Shown here piece after piece: positions 1 through 11,640 of a DNA stretch of 64,000 nucleotides; within the stretch, counting starts at the first letter, position 1; every line of letters starts with the position of its first letter. The notes under the pieces are model-generated. The model ran no database searches. It was given only the letters and a program-made list of their open reading frames with translations, and was not told the DNA's origin. This DNA comes from Cyrtodaria siliqua (lineage: Eukaryota; Mollusca; Bivalvia; Adapedonta; Hiatellidae), in contig JAWPHD010001141.1 in assembly GCA_037043455.1 (NCBI GenBank), positions 289,366-353,365 of the forward strand. Direction: 5' to 3'. A program made the position numbers and the translations under genes.

Positions 1-324
1 TTCTTTAAGGTCGCCATTTTGAAGGAAAAAAACACAACGTCGCAGAGCTATGTTCACCTATGTAATGTAGACAATCAAAATAATTAAGGTTTGATTTTTT
101 GTAAATTCGGTTACATCGACTTCGCTGAAATATAGCTACATGTATTATCACGTTCGTGTGTGGTTTTCCCACGCGCCGTTGAGCGATAACAGTGGTAGTT
201 TTATTTGAATCAGATACTTGTTATTAAGTGTTACATTGAACATATATCTCTTGTTTTTTCTTACCTGTAAATGATATTTAAAACATAGGAAAGAGAGATA
301 TTAAGTAGTTAATTAATAAAAATG

Positions 325-446
325 TCATTAATTGTTTTCATATTGGCCCTGTTACTGGTCCTCGGACTGTCATATTGGCCTTCAGCCTGATGCCAATATG
401 ACAGTCCTTGGACCAATAACTGGGCCAATATGAAAACACTCAATTA
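325..446. repeat. Foldback (inverted-repeat) element
   Basis: Two arms, about 329-382 and 391-444, are near-perfect reverse complements. The left contains TTTTCATATTGGCCC and the right GGGCCAATATGAAAA, with a loop of only a few bases near 383-390. It is a compact hairpin of MITE type. I see no coding capacity. The superfamily is not determined. Confidence 0.75.
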
Positions 447-747
447 AAAATAACATCATATTATTATATACTTCCAACTGAAATAGTGGATTGTATGGTT
501 AGAATAAATCATATTCTCACTGCCTGGAAAAAATGGAACTGCTTTTTTCTACATTTACTTAATTTGTGTCAAAGTTTAGAACTATATTCTATGCGCACTA
601 AATATATGCAAATCGCCTCATGCACTGGCGTTACTACTACTACTACTGTTTATCCGCGAATACGTTAAAGGGGAACTGTCGGAACGAAACGTATTTTCTG
701 TTTGAAACAGTTTGGTAGTGTTGCATGATAAAAAGTATATAATAAAT

Positions 748-890
748 AGAATATTTGTTGGTTTGTCGTGAATATAGGATTTATTTTTATCTCAAAGTGA
801 GAAACTAAAGCACTCGTGAAAATATAAGTTTTCTCACTTTTCGATGAAAATAAATCCTATATTCACTCCAAACCAACAAATATCCTCTAT
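748..890. repeat. Foldback element, AAATAAATCCTATATTCA type
   Basis: The left arm (about 753-791) and right arm (about 842-889) are reverse complements sharing GAATATAGGATTTATTTT and its complement. The centre carries a second small inverted repeat, AAGTGAGAAA against TTTCTCACTTT. A shorter relative with the same CACTCxTGAAAAT core lies at about 14775-14855. Confidence 0.7.
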
Positions 891-985
891 GTATTACACC
901 AGGCAACTTTAATTTCCATGTGCGACATGATGGACTATATTCGTTCATTGTGATGCATTCAAATATGTTATTTTGCATCGTAATA

Positions 986-1726
986 CAGGGCTTTTTTTTG
1001 GGGCCGATTTTATAGCCGATATTCGGTTATATTCCCAATCGCCAAAAGTATGTTTTTTCCCCAATTTTTGGACAAAAATTCCCAATCCGAATCTAAAAAA
1101 ATAAGCTAAAATCACACAAAAATCGATCTTTTCTTGGCACGAAAATGTGGAGTACGGATCTACCGGAAGTGGTTTGTGTTCATATATTTTCGGAATTTAT
1201 CGTAGGCGTCAACTATCTGATCTTGTATAACTGATCTTGTAGACGGTTGTGTTTTCATTTTGAATAGGAAATACAATATTTACAAAGTGTCTGATCGATC
1301 CAGATTTCAATGATAAACAAATAAAACAAACATGTCGCACAATTCCAAATATTACATAAAGAAACTTTAAAAAACAGAAGGTAAATCACGGACGATCAAC
1401 TTATTATTCAAGCAAGCCGCTCTGTCGTCACAATCAGTCACAGCTGCCGACACAGAGACCTCGTCTAAACCCTGTGCTAGTACAATTTCTGACCATGGTG
1501 AGTGTACCATCTAAAGAAACTGATTTGCCTTGTGAGGAGCCGTATGTGTACCTTTTCTTGCTCATTGAACTAAGGAAGCATGTTAATTTCATGCAATTAT
1601 ACATGAAAAAGTACTTATTAGTGAAAGTTAGCTATGTTATTTTTCCCAGTTTTGAGTAAAATGCCGCTAAAATTCCCAATTCCATGGGTATGGGTCATGT
1701 TCCCAAAATCATGAAAAAAAGCCCTG
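986..1726. mobile_element. Non-autonomous DNA transposon with CAGGGCTTTTTTT ends (hAT-like)
   Basis: The ends are inverted: CAGGGCTTTTTTT at 986 and AAAAAAAGCCCTG ending at 1726. The interior repeats phrases such as TTCCCAATCC/TTCCCAATTCC near both ends and has only short open frames, so no transposase is encoded. CAGGG ends suggest hAT, but an 8-bp target duplication is not clear: both flanks contain TAATA only. Family assignment is inference. Confidence 0.5.
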
Positions 1727-2841
1727 TAATAAATGGTAATAAATATAACATTTCCTAAAGAAGTTGCCATCGCCTGCCAGTAAAAATGTTCTATCCTCGA
1801 GAATGCCACTTCTTTTTCTCTGTATTTTATTATTCTACCTGTATATAGGTGCGATGTGTACAACTCAATGGTAAAGAGTAAATGATGCCTTGCTTTAAAT
1901 TTGATCGCTTAAATACCCGATTTTGCCACGAGCTGGCGAACATGGAATTACGAACAAACACACACCTTCAAAGCGGCATGCGATTTAAGTAAAGCGACTG
2001 AAGCTTTAAACTATAAACATAAAAGTTGCACAGCAAAAAAAACCAGTTGACGCAAAGCTGATCTGGGTTGTGCAGAGAACTGCCTTGAACTTAGTATTCC
2101 AGAAACTAGTTCCTTATTAAACATCAGGGCGTGAAGTAGAACAATTTATAGATGAAAGGGAGGTAACAACATCAGGTCATGAAGTATAATAGATGAAAGG
2201 GAGGTAACACAACATCAGGTCATGAAGAGATGAAAGGGAGGTAACGCTTACTGGTTTACTGCCACAGTTAAAGTAATTACCTGGTAATTTGATAATGTTG
2301 AGTGTTTAGCAGATACTTAACAGTTTAAATCAGAAATACAAGGAATGTAATGACTGTACAAGCAGATATAAATCTTCATTGATGTACTATTAAGTTGATT
2401 GTCCTGTATCTGGATCTAGATCCGACTGGGTTCATGGTTACTTCAGGAATGGATCTCAAGGACAAACCCTTCTGATAGTTTTCAAAGGGCCAGGCAATTT
2501 AAAACAAAACAAAATTGCAGAAAAATAGTGACAATGCAGTTAGAAATAATGATACCATGCAGGGTCGTACCTGGGCATACGCACATACGCACATGCGTAC
2601 AGGCTATTAAAGAAGCAAAAAAATAAAATAATATATGCAATAAAAACTGAAGGTATAGTGGGGTTAGGCACATTTGTGAATCCAAAACTCGATGGTGCGT
2701 ATATCTAAATTAGCCCCAGGAACGCCCCTGCCATGTACACGCATTTACACTTATGTTGTTTGTGTTTATTACTAGAAATGCCTTTTTGAAGACAATATGA
2801 TGGCACCTTTGAAGATACTCTTCTGAACACTGTACAACTGT
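1727..2841. other. Non-coding stretch with a small direct repeat
   Basis: No gene is visible. At about 2122-2243 a unit of roughly 40 bp containing AGATGAAAGGGAGGTAAC occurs three times with small length differences. The rest is AT-rich, with short open frames that resemble nothing known to me. Confidence 0.6.
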
Positions 2842-3275
2842 TCAGCGCTCCTGGAGATGGAGTACATATGCCTTAGTGAGTTACTACTTCAACCTAATTA
2901 TGATAGCAACAGCAAAATCTTGAGGGTACAACACAGTATTTTCTTATCTTCTTCTCTATGTATCTGTAGTTATGACAGTCTTGCACTGATCAACTTTTTT
3001 TAATTCTAGTCTGAATTAAAAAAAGTTGATCAGTGCAAGACTGTCATAATTACATATACATAGAGAAGAAGATAACAAATATTGTTACAACTTTTTTTAA
3101 TTCTAGTCTGAATTAAAAGAAGTTGATCAGTGCAAGACTGTCATAACTACATATACATAGAGAAGAAGATAAGAAAATACTGTGTTGTACCCTAAAGATT
3201 TTGCTGTTGCTATCATAATTAGGTTGAAGTCGTAACTCACTAAGGCATATGTTCTCCATCTCCAGGAGCGTTAAT
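2842..3275. repeat. Large foldback element with a duplicated inner arm
   Basis: The left arm (about 2842-3000) runs from the CTCCTGGAGATGGAG region through CTTGCACTGATCAACTTTTT. Its reverse complement appears twice: a short copy at about 3010-3078 and a full arm at about 3113-3270 ending in CTCCATCTCCAGGAGCG. The spacer AATTCTAGTCTGAATTAAA is also duplicated, at about 3001 and 3098. It would form a long snapback. The open frame on the minus strand here is a shadow of the repeat. Confidence 0.75.
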
Positions 3276-3339
3276 TGACCAAACATGTGGTCTTTGGCAA
3301 GTAAACACCTGTTGGCAAGTAAACACCTGTTCAAATATT

Positions 3340-4060
3340 CTAAAAATGTTCCTTTATAGCTTATAATACCTCATAAAGCTATATAATTATGTTTATCAAG
3401 CAGATATGCAGTTTTTTTGCCTGATAAAGGGTGAACTAATACTTATTTAGGCACTGATGAATAATGCAAAATCAATTTGGAATGCCTCAGCATTTATTGT
3501 ACATAACATCTGACGTCATAAAACGGCATAAAGAAAAAACAATTCAATTCAGTTCACCTCTATTTTATGTGGCATTTATCTCTAAGTGTGCACTTTGTTT
3601 CTCACACCAGAGAATGTTCATGTTTTATAGGCAGTTACCTCTTATTTAGAACCTGTTTTTTCTCACACTAATTAATACTCTATTGCTGTGTTAATCATAG
3701 GCTTGGCTCATTTCCTATAATTCTAAATCAAGCTTGAAGGTATGAAGAAAAGGATTGGTTATTTTCGTCTGATTATTTTTCATTGATCTTTTATTAACCA
3801 TCGTATACCCCCTAATAAACGCCCCTCACTTCTTCATTTTCTAAAGAAAATGATCTCATTAGTGCTAAACTAAGATTAATAGTCTCACATAGATTTAAGC
3901 ATTTTTATAGCAAAGGCATTCATTTCGATAGTGGAAAGAAGCAAAGAGAGAAGAAGAGATAGTGTGATAGTATATCTACTTATTATAATCAAGGTCAGCA
4001 TCTCATTACACACTCATTTTTCCCTATTATCTTTTTTGATTTTTTTTTTTACCTTTTTAC
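3340..4060. other. Non-coding AT-rich stretch
   Basis: I see no gene, splice-bounded exon or structural repeat here. Short open frames lack recognisable motifs. Confidence 0.5.
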
Positions 4061-4061
4061 T

Positions 4062-4127
4062 GTTTGATGCGCATATTTCACTCAGAGGTTTGGCGTTTGA
4101 TGCGCATATTTCACTCAGAGGTTTGGT
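4062..4127. repeat. 33-bp tandem duplication
   Basis: A unit containing TTTGATGCGCATATTTCACT followed by CAGAGGTTTGG occurs twice in direct tandem. Confidence 0.8.
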
Positions 4128-4225
4128 CATGTATACATTATTCTTCGTTTCCGCAACATTGGTTTACCTGAAATATGCCCTACTGACTTGGAAATTCGTC
4201 AGCAATTATCGAAATTGGCAGATTG

Positions 4226-4402
4226 AATGAGAGTCTGCACAGATTACAGGATGTTTATTAATTGGTCACGTGACAATAACGGTCAAAATTTGCTTAATTT
4301 GTCGGATTGGTCAATATCATATCGCGCAATTGTTACTAGTCTATCAGGAGCCAACCGATCAGTAAACATTGGGCAGTCTGTGCACACTCTCATACAGTCT
4401 GG
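4226..4402. repeat. MITE-like inverted repeat of about 175 bp
   Basis: The left end TGAGAGTCTGCACAGATTAC and right end GGGCAGTCTGTGCACACTCT are imperfect inverted repeats. They extend inward through ATGTTTATTAATTGGT and its diverged complement ACCGATCAGTAAACAT. No coding frame is convincing. Confidence 0.6.
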
Positions 4403-4452
4403 CAGTTGAAATAATCTGGCCTTGTTTATTGTATATACATATACTATGACAC

Positions 4453-5060
4453 TATAACACGCGTGAAGCAGTTTTTACTGTTCTCCGGTAAACAATTTTT
4501 ATTATTATACCTCACGTTTACACTCCTGTATAAATTGCCCATACCCCTAGCATGAAGCAATTTTTACTGTTACATGATTGTGACGTCACGGGAAGTATAA
4601 AAATAGGTTTTGGACTTTTCCAATTAAGACTCACTTTGCGCAGTTGGAAATCGGTGGAGGCTTATTAAAATACAGTTGAAGTTATGTCACTTGTAAGACG
4701 CTTGGTTTACCAAACGACAATAAACATTTTGTTACTTGAAATCAAAACTAGTAAAAAAAAAAAATTGTTATTGGGATTTTTCCCCCTAATATATTATAAT
4801 TTTAATCAAAACAATTTTTGTTCGGTATCGTCTCGGTTGACATTATTTTTCCGAAGGTTGACAATATCCACTGTCACCCTCACTGGGATGCAATATTTAT
4901 ATACTGTTACACGATTGCGACGTCACGGGAAGTATAAAAATAGGTTTTGGGTTTTTCCATTAACGTCACGCTTTGGCAATTGGAAATAGGTAGACGCTTA
5001 TTAAAATACAGTTAAAGTTATGTCAATGGTAAGACGCTTGGTTTACAAACGACAATAAAA
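4453..5060. repeat. Direct duplication of a GACGTCACGGGAAGTATAAA module
   Basis: The block from ACGATTGCGACGTCACGGGA through TAAAAATAGGTTTTGG to GTAAGACGCTTGGTTTAC occurs at about 4573-4724 and again at about 4908-5058, with roughly 330 bp between starts. Between them lies the sequence that also forms the inverted repeat at 5205-5342. Confidence 0.7.
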
Positions 5061-5204
5061 AAATGTGGCGAGCAGATTTGTTACTTTAAACCAAAACTGG
5101 TATAAAAATATAAATTAAAAAAATAAAATAAAAAAAAGATTGATATTTTTTCCCCTCGTATATTTAAATTTTAATCATAACATTTGTTCGGTATAATAAA
5201 ATAA

Positions 5205-5342
5205 ATATTGCATCCCAGTGAGGGTGACAGTGGATATTGTCAACCTTCGAAAAAATAATGTTAACCTCGTCTTCGCCTCGGTTGACATTATTTTCCGCAG
5301 GTTGGCAATATCCACTGTCACCCTCACTGGGATGCAATATTT
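5205..5342. repeat. Near-perfect palindrome
   Basis: The arms are AAATATTGCATCCCAGTGAG onward (5207) and its reverse complement ending CTCACTGGGATGCAATATTT (5341), meeting near 5270. One arm, including GTTGACAATATCCACTGTCA, is also present alone at about 4832-4901, so this is a mobile or duplicated foldback unit. Confidence 0.8.
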
Positions 5343-5344
5343 AT

Positions 5345-6083
5345 ATATATATTTTTTTTTTAACATAGAGCATACAGTTATTAGTAGTTGTACATTTGTG
5401 TATACCTAAATACAGCAAATTACAATACATTTGATTTTTTTTCTTGTTAAAATGGCCTAGTAAACCCTCCCCTTGAGTTTTGAACTTGAGCATAAGATTT
5501 TGGCTGAGCCAGTTTAAAGAATATGGGGCCTGTTCCATTATAATAAAAAAACTCCCCTCTTGTCTGTTCTGTTATACCTGTAAACGTATGAGAGAGGATG
5601 TTAATACCCTGTATGCAGGGGCACCACTGTTGAGTAAAAGAGCTGGCTGATAACCAGGGTAATTAAGGATGTTGTTGTTGCATTCTTGGCACATGATGCG
5701 ACATAATTATGTAAGGAATTAGGCATCTTGACACACTGTTCCAATTAACTGTGGAATTCATTCTGTTTGGGTTTGAAGAATCCTGCTGCTTCAAGGGTTG
5801 CGAAAATACAAGCATTAGGCCATTCTTAAAGAATAATTTGTTGGCTGTTTCTCAATCCAAGATTTGTCTGTCAAATCCATATGCCCAAAATATTGTGTGT
5901 CCAATTCCTCCCAGTCCATTGTGCTGATTGTAATGAACCTTCAGACACATCTTCACCTCCATCTGGGGATGTGCATGCTGTGGCGATTTGGGCTTCATAT
6001 GTAGCGTCTTACAGGTGTGATATTGCTTTTGGCCACTAGTGGGTATCACATAATTATGTTTAGAAATAATGTAATAATATGCG
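5345..6083. other. Non-coding stretch before the 45-bp array
   Basis: I see no exon or recognisable gene. The longest minus-strand open frame here runs into the degenerate left edge of the neighbouring repeat array and is not supported as coding. Confidence 0.5.
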
Positions 6084-9000
6084 ATGAATGGGTATACAGT
6101 TGTATATGTATATTGGCTCTTACTTTTGGTATGTGTTTTATATATAGTTATACATGTATATAGATTAGATTGGCTCTTACTTTTAGTATGTGTGTATATA
6201 CAGTTGTACATATATATTGGCTATTGCTTTTGGTTTGTGTGTTATATGTACTCAGTTGCAAAAGAAAGTGGAGTTTTGTTTAGATTTAATTGTATGAAGT
6301 TTTTTTAGAATAAAATTGACAAATTCCAAAATGAATATGCCATGTTTGGTACTAAAGTTTTTATCATTCCATTGCCACATGTTGTCATTTGTTTTTCAAT
6401 AGGTCCAATCATTAAAGGACTTCCACTTGATAAAGAGGATAGGATGTAAAGTAAAATGTTCAGTGTGTCCAGTTTCTTTTGCAACTGAGTAAAGTTGGGC
6501 ATGCATATTGGCTCTTACTTTTGGTATGTGTGTATATAGTTGTACACATATATTGGCTCTTACTTTTGGTATGTGTGTATATAGTTGTACACGTATATTG
6601 GCTCTTACTTTTGGTATGTGTGTATATAGTTGTACACATATATTGGCTCTTACTTTTGGTATGTGTGTATATAGTTGTACACATATATTGGCTCTTACTT
6701 TTGGTATGTGTGTATATAGTTGTACATGTATATTGGCTCTTACTTTTGGTATGTGTGTATATTGTTGTACATGTATATTGGCTCTTACTTTTGGTTTGTG
6801 TGTATATAGTTGTACATGTATATTGGCTCTTACTTTTGGTTTGTGTGTATATAGTTGTATATGTATTGTATACAGTTGTACATGTATATTGGCTCTTACT
6901 TTTGGTATGTGTGTATATAGTTGTACATGTATATTGTCTCTTACTTTTGGTTTGTGTTTAAATAGTTGGGCATCATATTCATTTTGGTTCACTCTTACTT
7001 TTGGTATGTGTGTGTATATAGTCGTACATGTATATTTGCTCTTACTTTTGGTATGTGTGTATTTAGTCATACATGTATATTGGCTCTTACTTTTGGTATG
7101 TGTGTATATAGTTGTATATGTATACTGGCTCTTACTTTTGGTATGTGTGTATACAGTTGTACATGTATATTGGCTCTTACTTTTGGTTTGTGTGTATATA
7201 GTTGTACATGTATATTGGCTCTTACATGTATATTGGCTCTTACTTTTGGTATGTGTATATATTTGTACATGTATATTGACTCTTACTTTTGGTATGTGTG
7301 TATATAGTTGTACATGTATATTGGCTCTTACTTTTGGTTTGTGTGTATATAGTTGTACATGTATACTGGCTCTTACTTTTGGTATGTGTGTATATAGTTG
7401 TACATGTATATTTGCTCTTACTTTTGGTATGTGTGTATATAGTTGTACATGTATATTTGCTCTTACTTTTGGTATGTGTATATAGTTGTACATGTATACT
7501 GGCTCTTACTTTTGGTATGTGTGTATATAGTTGTACATGTATACTGGCTCTTACTTTTGGTATGTGTGTATATAGTTGTACATGTATATTTGCTCTTACT
7601 TTTGGTATGTGTGTATATAGTTGTACATGTATATCGACTCTTACTTTTGGTATGTGTGTATATAGCTGTACATGTTTATTTGCTCTTACTTTTGGTATAT
7701 GTGTATATAGTTGTACATGTATATCGACTCTTACTTTTGGTATGTGTGTATATAGTTGTACATGTATATTGACTCTTACTTTTGGTATGTGTGTATATAG
7801 TTGTTCATGTATATTTGCTCTTACTTTTGGTATGTGTGTATATAGTTGTACATGTATATTGACTCTTACTTTTGGTATGTGTTTATATAGTTGTACATGT
7901 ATATTTGCTCTTTACTTTTGGTATATGTGTATATAGTTGTATATGTATACTGGCTCTTACTTTTGGTATGTGTGTATATAGCTGTACATGTATATTTGCT
8001 CTTACTTTTGGTATATGTGTATATAGTTGTACATGTATATCGACTCTTACTTTTGGTATGTGTGTATATAGCTGTACATGTATATTTGCTCTTACTTTTG
8101 GTATATGTGTATATAGTTGTACATGTATATCGACTCTTACTTTTGGTATGTGTGTATATAGTTGTACATGTATATTGACTCTTACTTTTGGTATGTGTGT
8201 AAATAGTTGTACATGTATATTTGCTCTTACTTTTGGTATGTGTGTATATAGTTGTACATGTATATCGACTCTTACTTTTGGTATGTGTTTATATAGTTGT
8301 ACATGTATATTTGCTCTTACTTTTGGTATATGTGTATATAGTTGTATATGTATACTGGCTCTTACTTTTGGTATGTGTGTATATAGCTGTACATGTATAT
8401 TTGCTCTTACTTTTGGTATATGTGTATATAGTTGTACATGTATATCGACTCTTACTTTTGGTATGTGTGTATATAGTTGTACATGTATATTGACTCTTAC
8501 TTTTGGTATGTGTGTATATAGTTGTACATGTATATTTGCTCTTACTTTTGGTATGTGTGTATATAGTTGTACATGTATATCGACTCTTACTTTTGGTATG
8601 TGTGTATATAGCTGTACATGTATATTTGCTCTTACTTTTGGTATATGTGTTTATAGTTGTACATGTATATCGACTCTTACTTTTGGTATGTGTGTATATA
8701 GTTGTACATGTATATTGACTCTTACTTTTGGTATGTGTGTATATAGTTGTACATGTATATTTCCTCTTACTTTTGGTATGTGTGTATATAGTTGTACATG
8801 TATATCGACTCTTACTTTTGGTATGTATGTATATAATTGTACATGTATATTTTCTCTTACTTTTGGTATGTGTGTATATAGTTGTACATGTATATTGACT
8901 CTTACTTTTGGTATGTGTGTATATAGTTGTACATGCATATTTGCTCTTACTTTTGGTATGTGTGTATATAGTTGTACATGTATATTTGCTCTTACTTTTG

Positions 9001-10233
9001 GTATGTGTGTAGTTGTACATGTATATCGACTCTTACTTATGGTATGTGTGTATATAGTTGTACATGTATATTGGCTCTTACTTTTGGTATGTGTGTATAT
9101 AGTTGTACATGTATATTGACTCTTACTTTTGGTATATGTGTATATAGTTGTACATGTATATCGACTCTTACTTTTGGTATGTGTGTATATAGCTGTACAT
9201 GTATTATTTGCTCTTACTTTTGGTATGTGTGTATATAGTTGTACATGTATATCGACTCTTACTTTGGGTATGTGTGTATATAGCTGTACATGTATATTTG
9301 CTCTTACTTTTGGTATATGTGTATATAGTTGTACATGTATATCGACTCTTACTTTTGGTATGTGTGTATATAGTTGTACATGTATATTGACTCTTACTTT
9401 TGGTATGTGTGTATATAGTTGTACATGTATATTTGCTCTTACTTTTGGTATATGTGTATATAGTTGTACATGTATATCGACTCTTACTTTTGGTATGTAT
9501 GTATATAATTGTACATGTATATTTTCTCTTACTTTTGGTATGTGTGTATATAGTTGTACATGTATATTGACTCTTACTTTTGGTATGTGTGTATGTAGTT
9601 GTACATGTATATTTGCTCTTACTTTTGGTATGTGTGTATATAGTTGTACATGTATATTTGCTCTTACTTTTGGTATGTGTGTATATAGTTGTACATGTAT
9701 ATCGACTCTTACTTATGGTATGTGTGTATATAGTTGTACATGTATATTGGCTCTTACTTTTGGTATGTGTGTATATAGTTCTACATGTATATTGACTCTT
9801 ACTTTTGGTATGTGTGTATATAGTTGTACATGTATATTGACTCTTACTTTTGGTATGTGTGTATGTAGTTGTACATGTATATTTGCTCTTACTTTTGGTA
9901 TGTGTGTATATAGTTGTACATGTATATTTGCTCTTACTTTTGGTATGTGTGTATATAGTTGTACATGTATATCGACTCTTACTTATGGTATGTGTGTATA
10001 TAGTTGTACATGTATATTGGCTCTTACTTTTGGTATGTGTGTATATAGTTGTACATGTATATTGACTCTTACTTTTGGTATGTGTGTATATAGTTGTACA
10101 TGTATATTGACTCTTACTTTTGGTATGTGTGTATATAGTTGTACATGTATATTGACTCTTACTTTTGGTATGTGTGTATATAGTTGTACATGTATATTGA
10201 CTCTTACTTTTGGTATGTGTTTATATAGTTGTA
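6084..10233. repeat. 45-bp minisatellite, about 80-90 copies, intronic
   Basis: The unit reads approximately GGTATGTGTGTATATAGTTG, then TACATGTATATTGGCTCTTACTTTT (45 bp). A few degenerate copies at 6084-6250 are followed by an unrelated 239-bp insert, then the main array from about 6502. Units differ at a short variable site (TTGGCTC, TTTGCTC, TCGACTC, TTGACTC) and these variants recur in larger periods. For example, 9580-9795 and 9850-10065 are nearly identical six-unit (270-bp) blocks. Because 45 is divisible by three, both strands show long open frames; these are artefacts. The array ends about 15 bp before the acceptor of the exon at 10250. Confidence 0.95.
6251..6489. mobile_element. MITE-like insert inside the 45-bp array
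   Basis: A 239-bp segment bounded by a perfect 17-bp inverted repeat, CTCAGTTGCAAAAGAAA at 6251-6267 and its complement at 6473-6489. It separates the degenerate left copies of the 45-bp array from the main block and has no coding frame. Insertion into a pre-existing array is the simplest reading. Confidence 0.6.
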
Positions 10234-10249
10234 TTGTTTATTGTTTCAG

Positions 10250-10298
10250 ACTTGATGAAGACGGCAAGGTTCTCACTCCAGAAGAAATATTGTACAGG
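10250..10298 (+). CDS. RUNDC1: Internal exon A of a RUN-domain gene (RUNDC1-like)
   Basis: This 49-nt exon is bounded by a TTGTTTCAG acceptor (ends 10249) and a GTAAAT donor (starts 10299). The first base completes a codon begun in an exon not in this window. The rest reads LDEDGKVLTPEEILYR and stops on a codon boundary. That phase fits the next exon exactly, which is the main reason to accept such a short exon. It precedes the RUN-domain segment coded further right. In RUN proteins the domain is a helical adaptor linked to Rab/Rap-type small GTPases and the cytoskeleton. This exon alone is not diagnostic; its assignment rests on phase and order. Upstream exons lie left of the window or were not recognised. 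Confidence 0.7.
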
Positions 10299-10378
10299 GT
10301 AAATATTATCATGAGTGTTTATTATGTAAATATTTTGTTATAATAAAGATGAAGTAAAACAAGTACACATTTTTAAAA

Positions 10379-10648
10379 TACCGGTAGTTCCTGTAATACC
10401 GGTAGATCCTGTAATACCGGTAGATCCTGTAATACCGGTAGTTCCTGTAATACCGGTAGATCCTGTAATACCGGTAGATCCTGTAATACCGGTAGTTCCT
10501 GTAATACCGGTAGATCCTGTAATACCGGTAGATCCTGTAATACCGGTAGTTCCTGTAATACCGGTAGATCCTGTAATACCGGTAGATCCTGTAATACCGG
10601 TAGTTCCTGTAATACCGGTAGATCCTGTAATACAGGTAGATCCTGTAA
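10379..10648. repeat. 18-bp minisatellite with 54-bp higher-order unit
   Basis: Fifteen units of TACCGGTAGATCCTGTAA are arranged mainly in triplets in which one unit has GTTCC and two have GATCC, giving a 54-bp super-period. It lies in the intron between exons A and B. Minus-strand open frames (LPVLQD-type repeats) come only from the unit length. Confidence 0.95.
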
Positions 10649-10920
10649 ACACACTGCTGCAGATGGATTTTGAGCCCGTCCCAGGCCTGATATCTGTTTA
10701 AACATGAATTCCCATTCACTAAAATTCGAGGTGAATTCATGCATTTTATATGAAAACGTTTTCTTTCTCAAATTGGTAACAAAATTGAATTCAAAACCGT
10801 GGCAATGAATATATTTAAGCAAGTTTAAAGTCAAATAATACTGGATTCATAAATTGAGGTGTCATTTTAGTGTTTGATAAGTATGTGTCCCTTTAAAAAA
10901 TAATGTTAATTATATTATAG

Positions 10921-11006
10921 GCAGTACAAGCAGTGAATATATCCCATGATACCGTGCATGCCCAGATGGACGTCAAACTGCGTTCGTTGATGTGTTGTGG
11001 TCTCAA
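10921..11006 (+). CDS. RUNDC1: Internal exon B of a RUN-domain gene (RUNDC1-like)
   Basis: This 86-nt exon follows a TATTATAG acceptor (ends 10920) and ends at a strong GTAAGT donor (starts 11007). It is read in phase 0 from exon A and gives AVQAVNISHDTVHAQMDVKL then RSLMCCGL, leaving two bases (AA) that exon C completes as Asn. The segment resembles the start of the RUNDC1-type RUN domain, where a run like DxKLRSL precedes the LHLWL motif. The donor is at once the first unit of a 21-bp tandem array, so the intron opens with many donor-like copies. Using any later copy would read CTC AAG TAA, an immediate stop. Family assignment is moderate; exon structure is well supported by phase. Confidence 0.8.
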
Positions 11007-11440
11007 GTAAGTACTCATTAAACAGCTGTAAGTACTCGTTAAACAGCTGTAAGTACTCATTAAACAGCTGTAAGTACTTGTTAAACAGCTGTAAGTACTC
11101 GTTAAACAGCTGTAAGTACTCATTAAACAGCTGTAATACTCATTAAACAGCTGTAAGTACTCAGTAAACAGCTGTAATACCCATTAAACAGCTGTAAGTA
11201 CTCATTAAACAGCTGTAATACTCATTAAACAGCTGTAAGTACTCATTAAACAGCTGTAAGTACTCATTAAACAGCTGTAAGTACTCATTAAACAGCTGTA
11301 ATACTCAGTAAACAGCTTGATACTCATTAAACAGCTGTAAGTACTCATTAAACAGCTGTAATACTCAGTAAACAGCTGTAATACTCATTAAACAGCTGTT
11401 AGTACTCATTAAACAGCTGTAAGTACTCGTTAAACAGCTT
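11007..11440 (+). repeat. 21-bp minisatellite built on a splice donor
   Basis: About 21 units of GTAAGTACTCATTAAACAGC plus T (20-bp variants lack one G). The first unit is the 5' splice site of exon B. By my count 13 units keep the intact GTAAGT. The array ends where a SINE begins at 11441. Confidence 0.95.
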
Positions 11441-11640
11441 CTCGCCTCTCACCGCTGCGGGTTCAAATCCCACTTTGAGCTCGACTTGTGAACGAGGAAG
11501 TGTCGATTCTTACGGATGGCGTGAGGTGTACAGTACTGGTTCTACCCAGGAAAAATGGGTAGTCTGCCTCCACCACAAAACGATATCGCCTGACATGTTG
11601 AAAATGAGGTAAAACACCATACAAACAAACAAAACAAAAT
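11441..11640 (+). mobile_element. tRNA-derived SINE, 5'-truncated
   Basis: The left end contains CGCTGCGGGTTCAAATCCCA, whose GGTTCAAATCC (11460-11470) is a good Pol III B box. No A box remains. The body includes TACGGATGGCGTGAGG, GGTTCTACCCAGGAAAAATG and GTAAAACACCATACAAACAA, ending in a CAAA-type tail. Two further body-and-tail copies lie at 53915-54046 and 61515-61740. Confidence 0.8.

Noticed and set aside
6396..10343. Long open frames on both strands rich in Val/Tyr/Leu/Cys (up to about 415 codons)
   Set aside because: They are produced by a 45-bp unit divisible by three. They run in several frames and both strands at once, and splice-bounded exon A lies at the end of one of them.
11455..11475. 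Possible functional tRNA gene (good B box)
   Set aside because: No A box or cloverleaf is present, and the sequence continues into a SINE body and CAAA tail.
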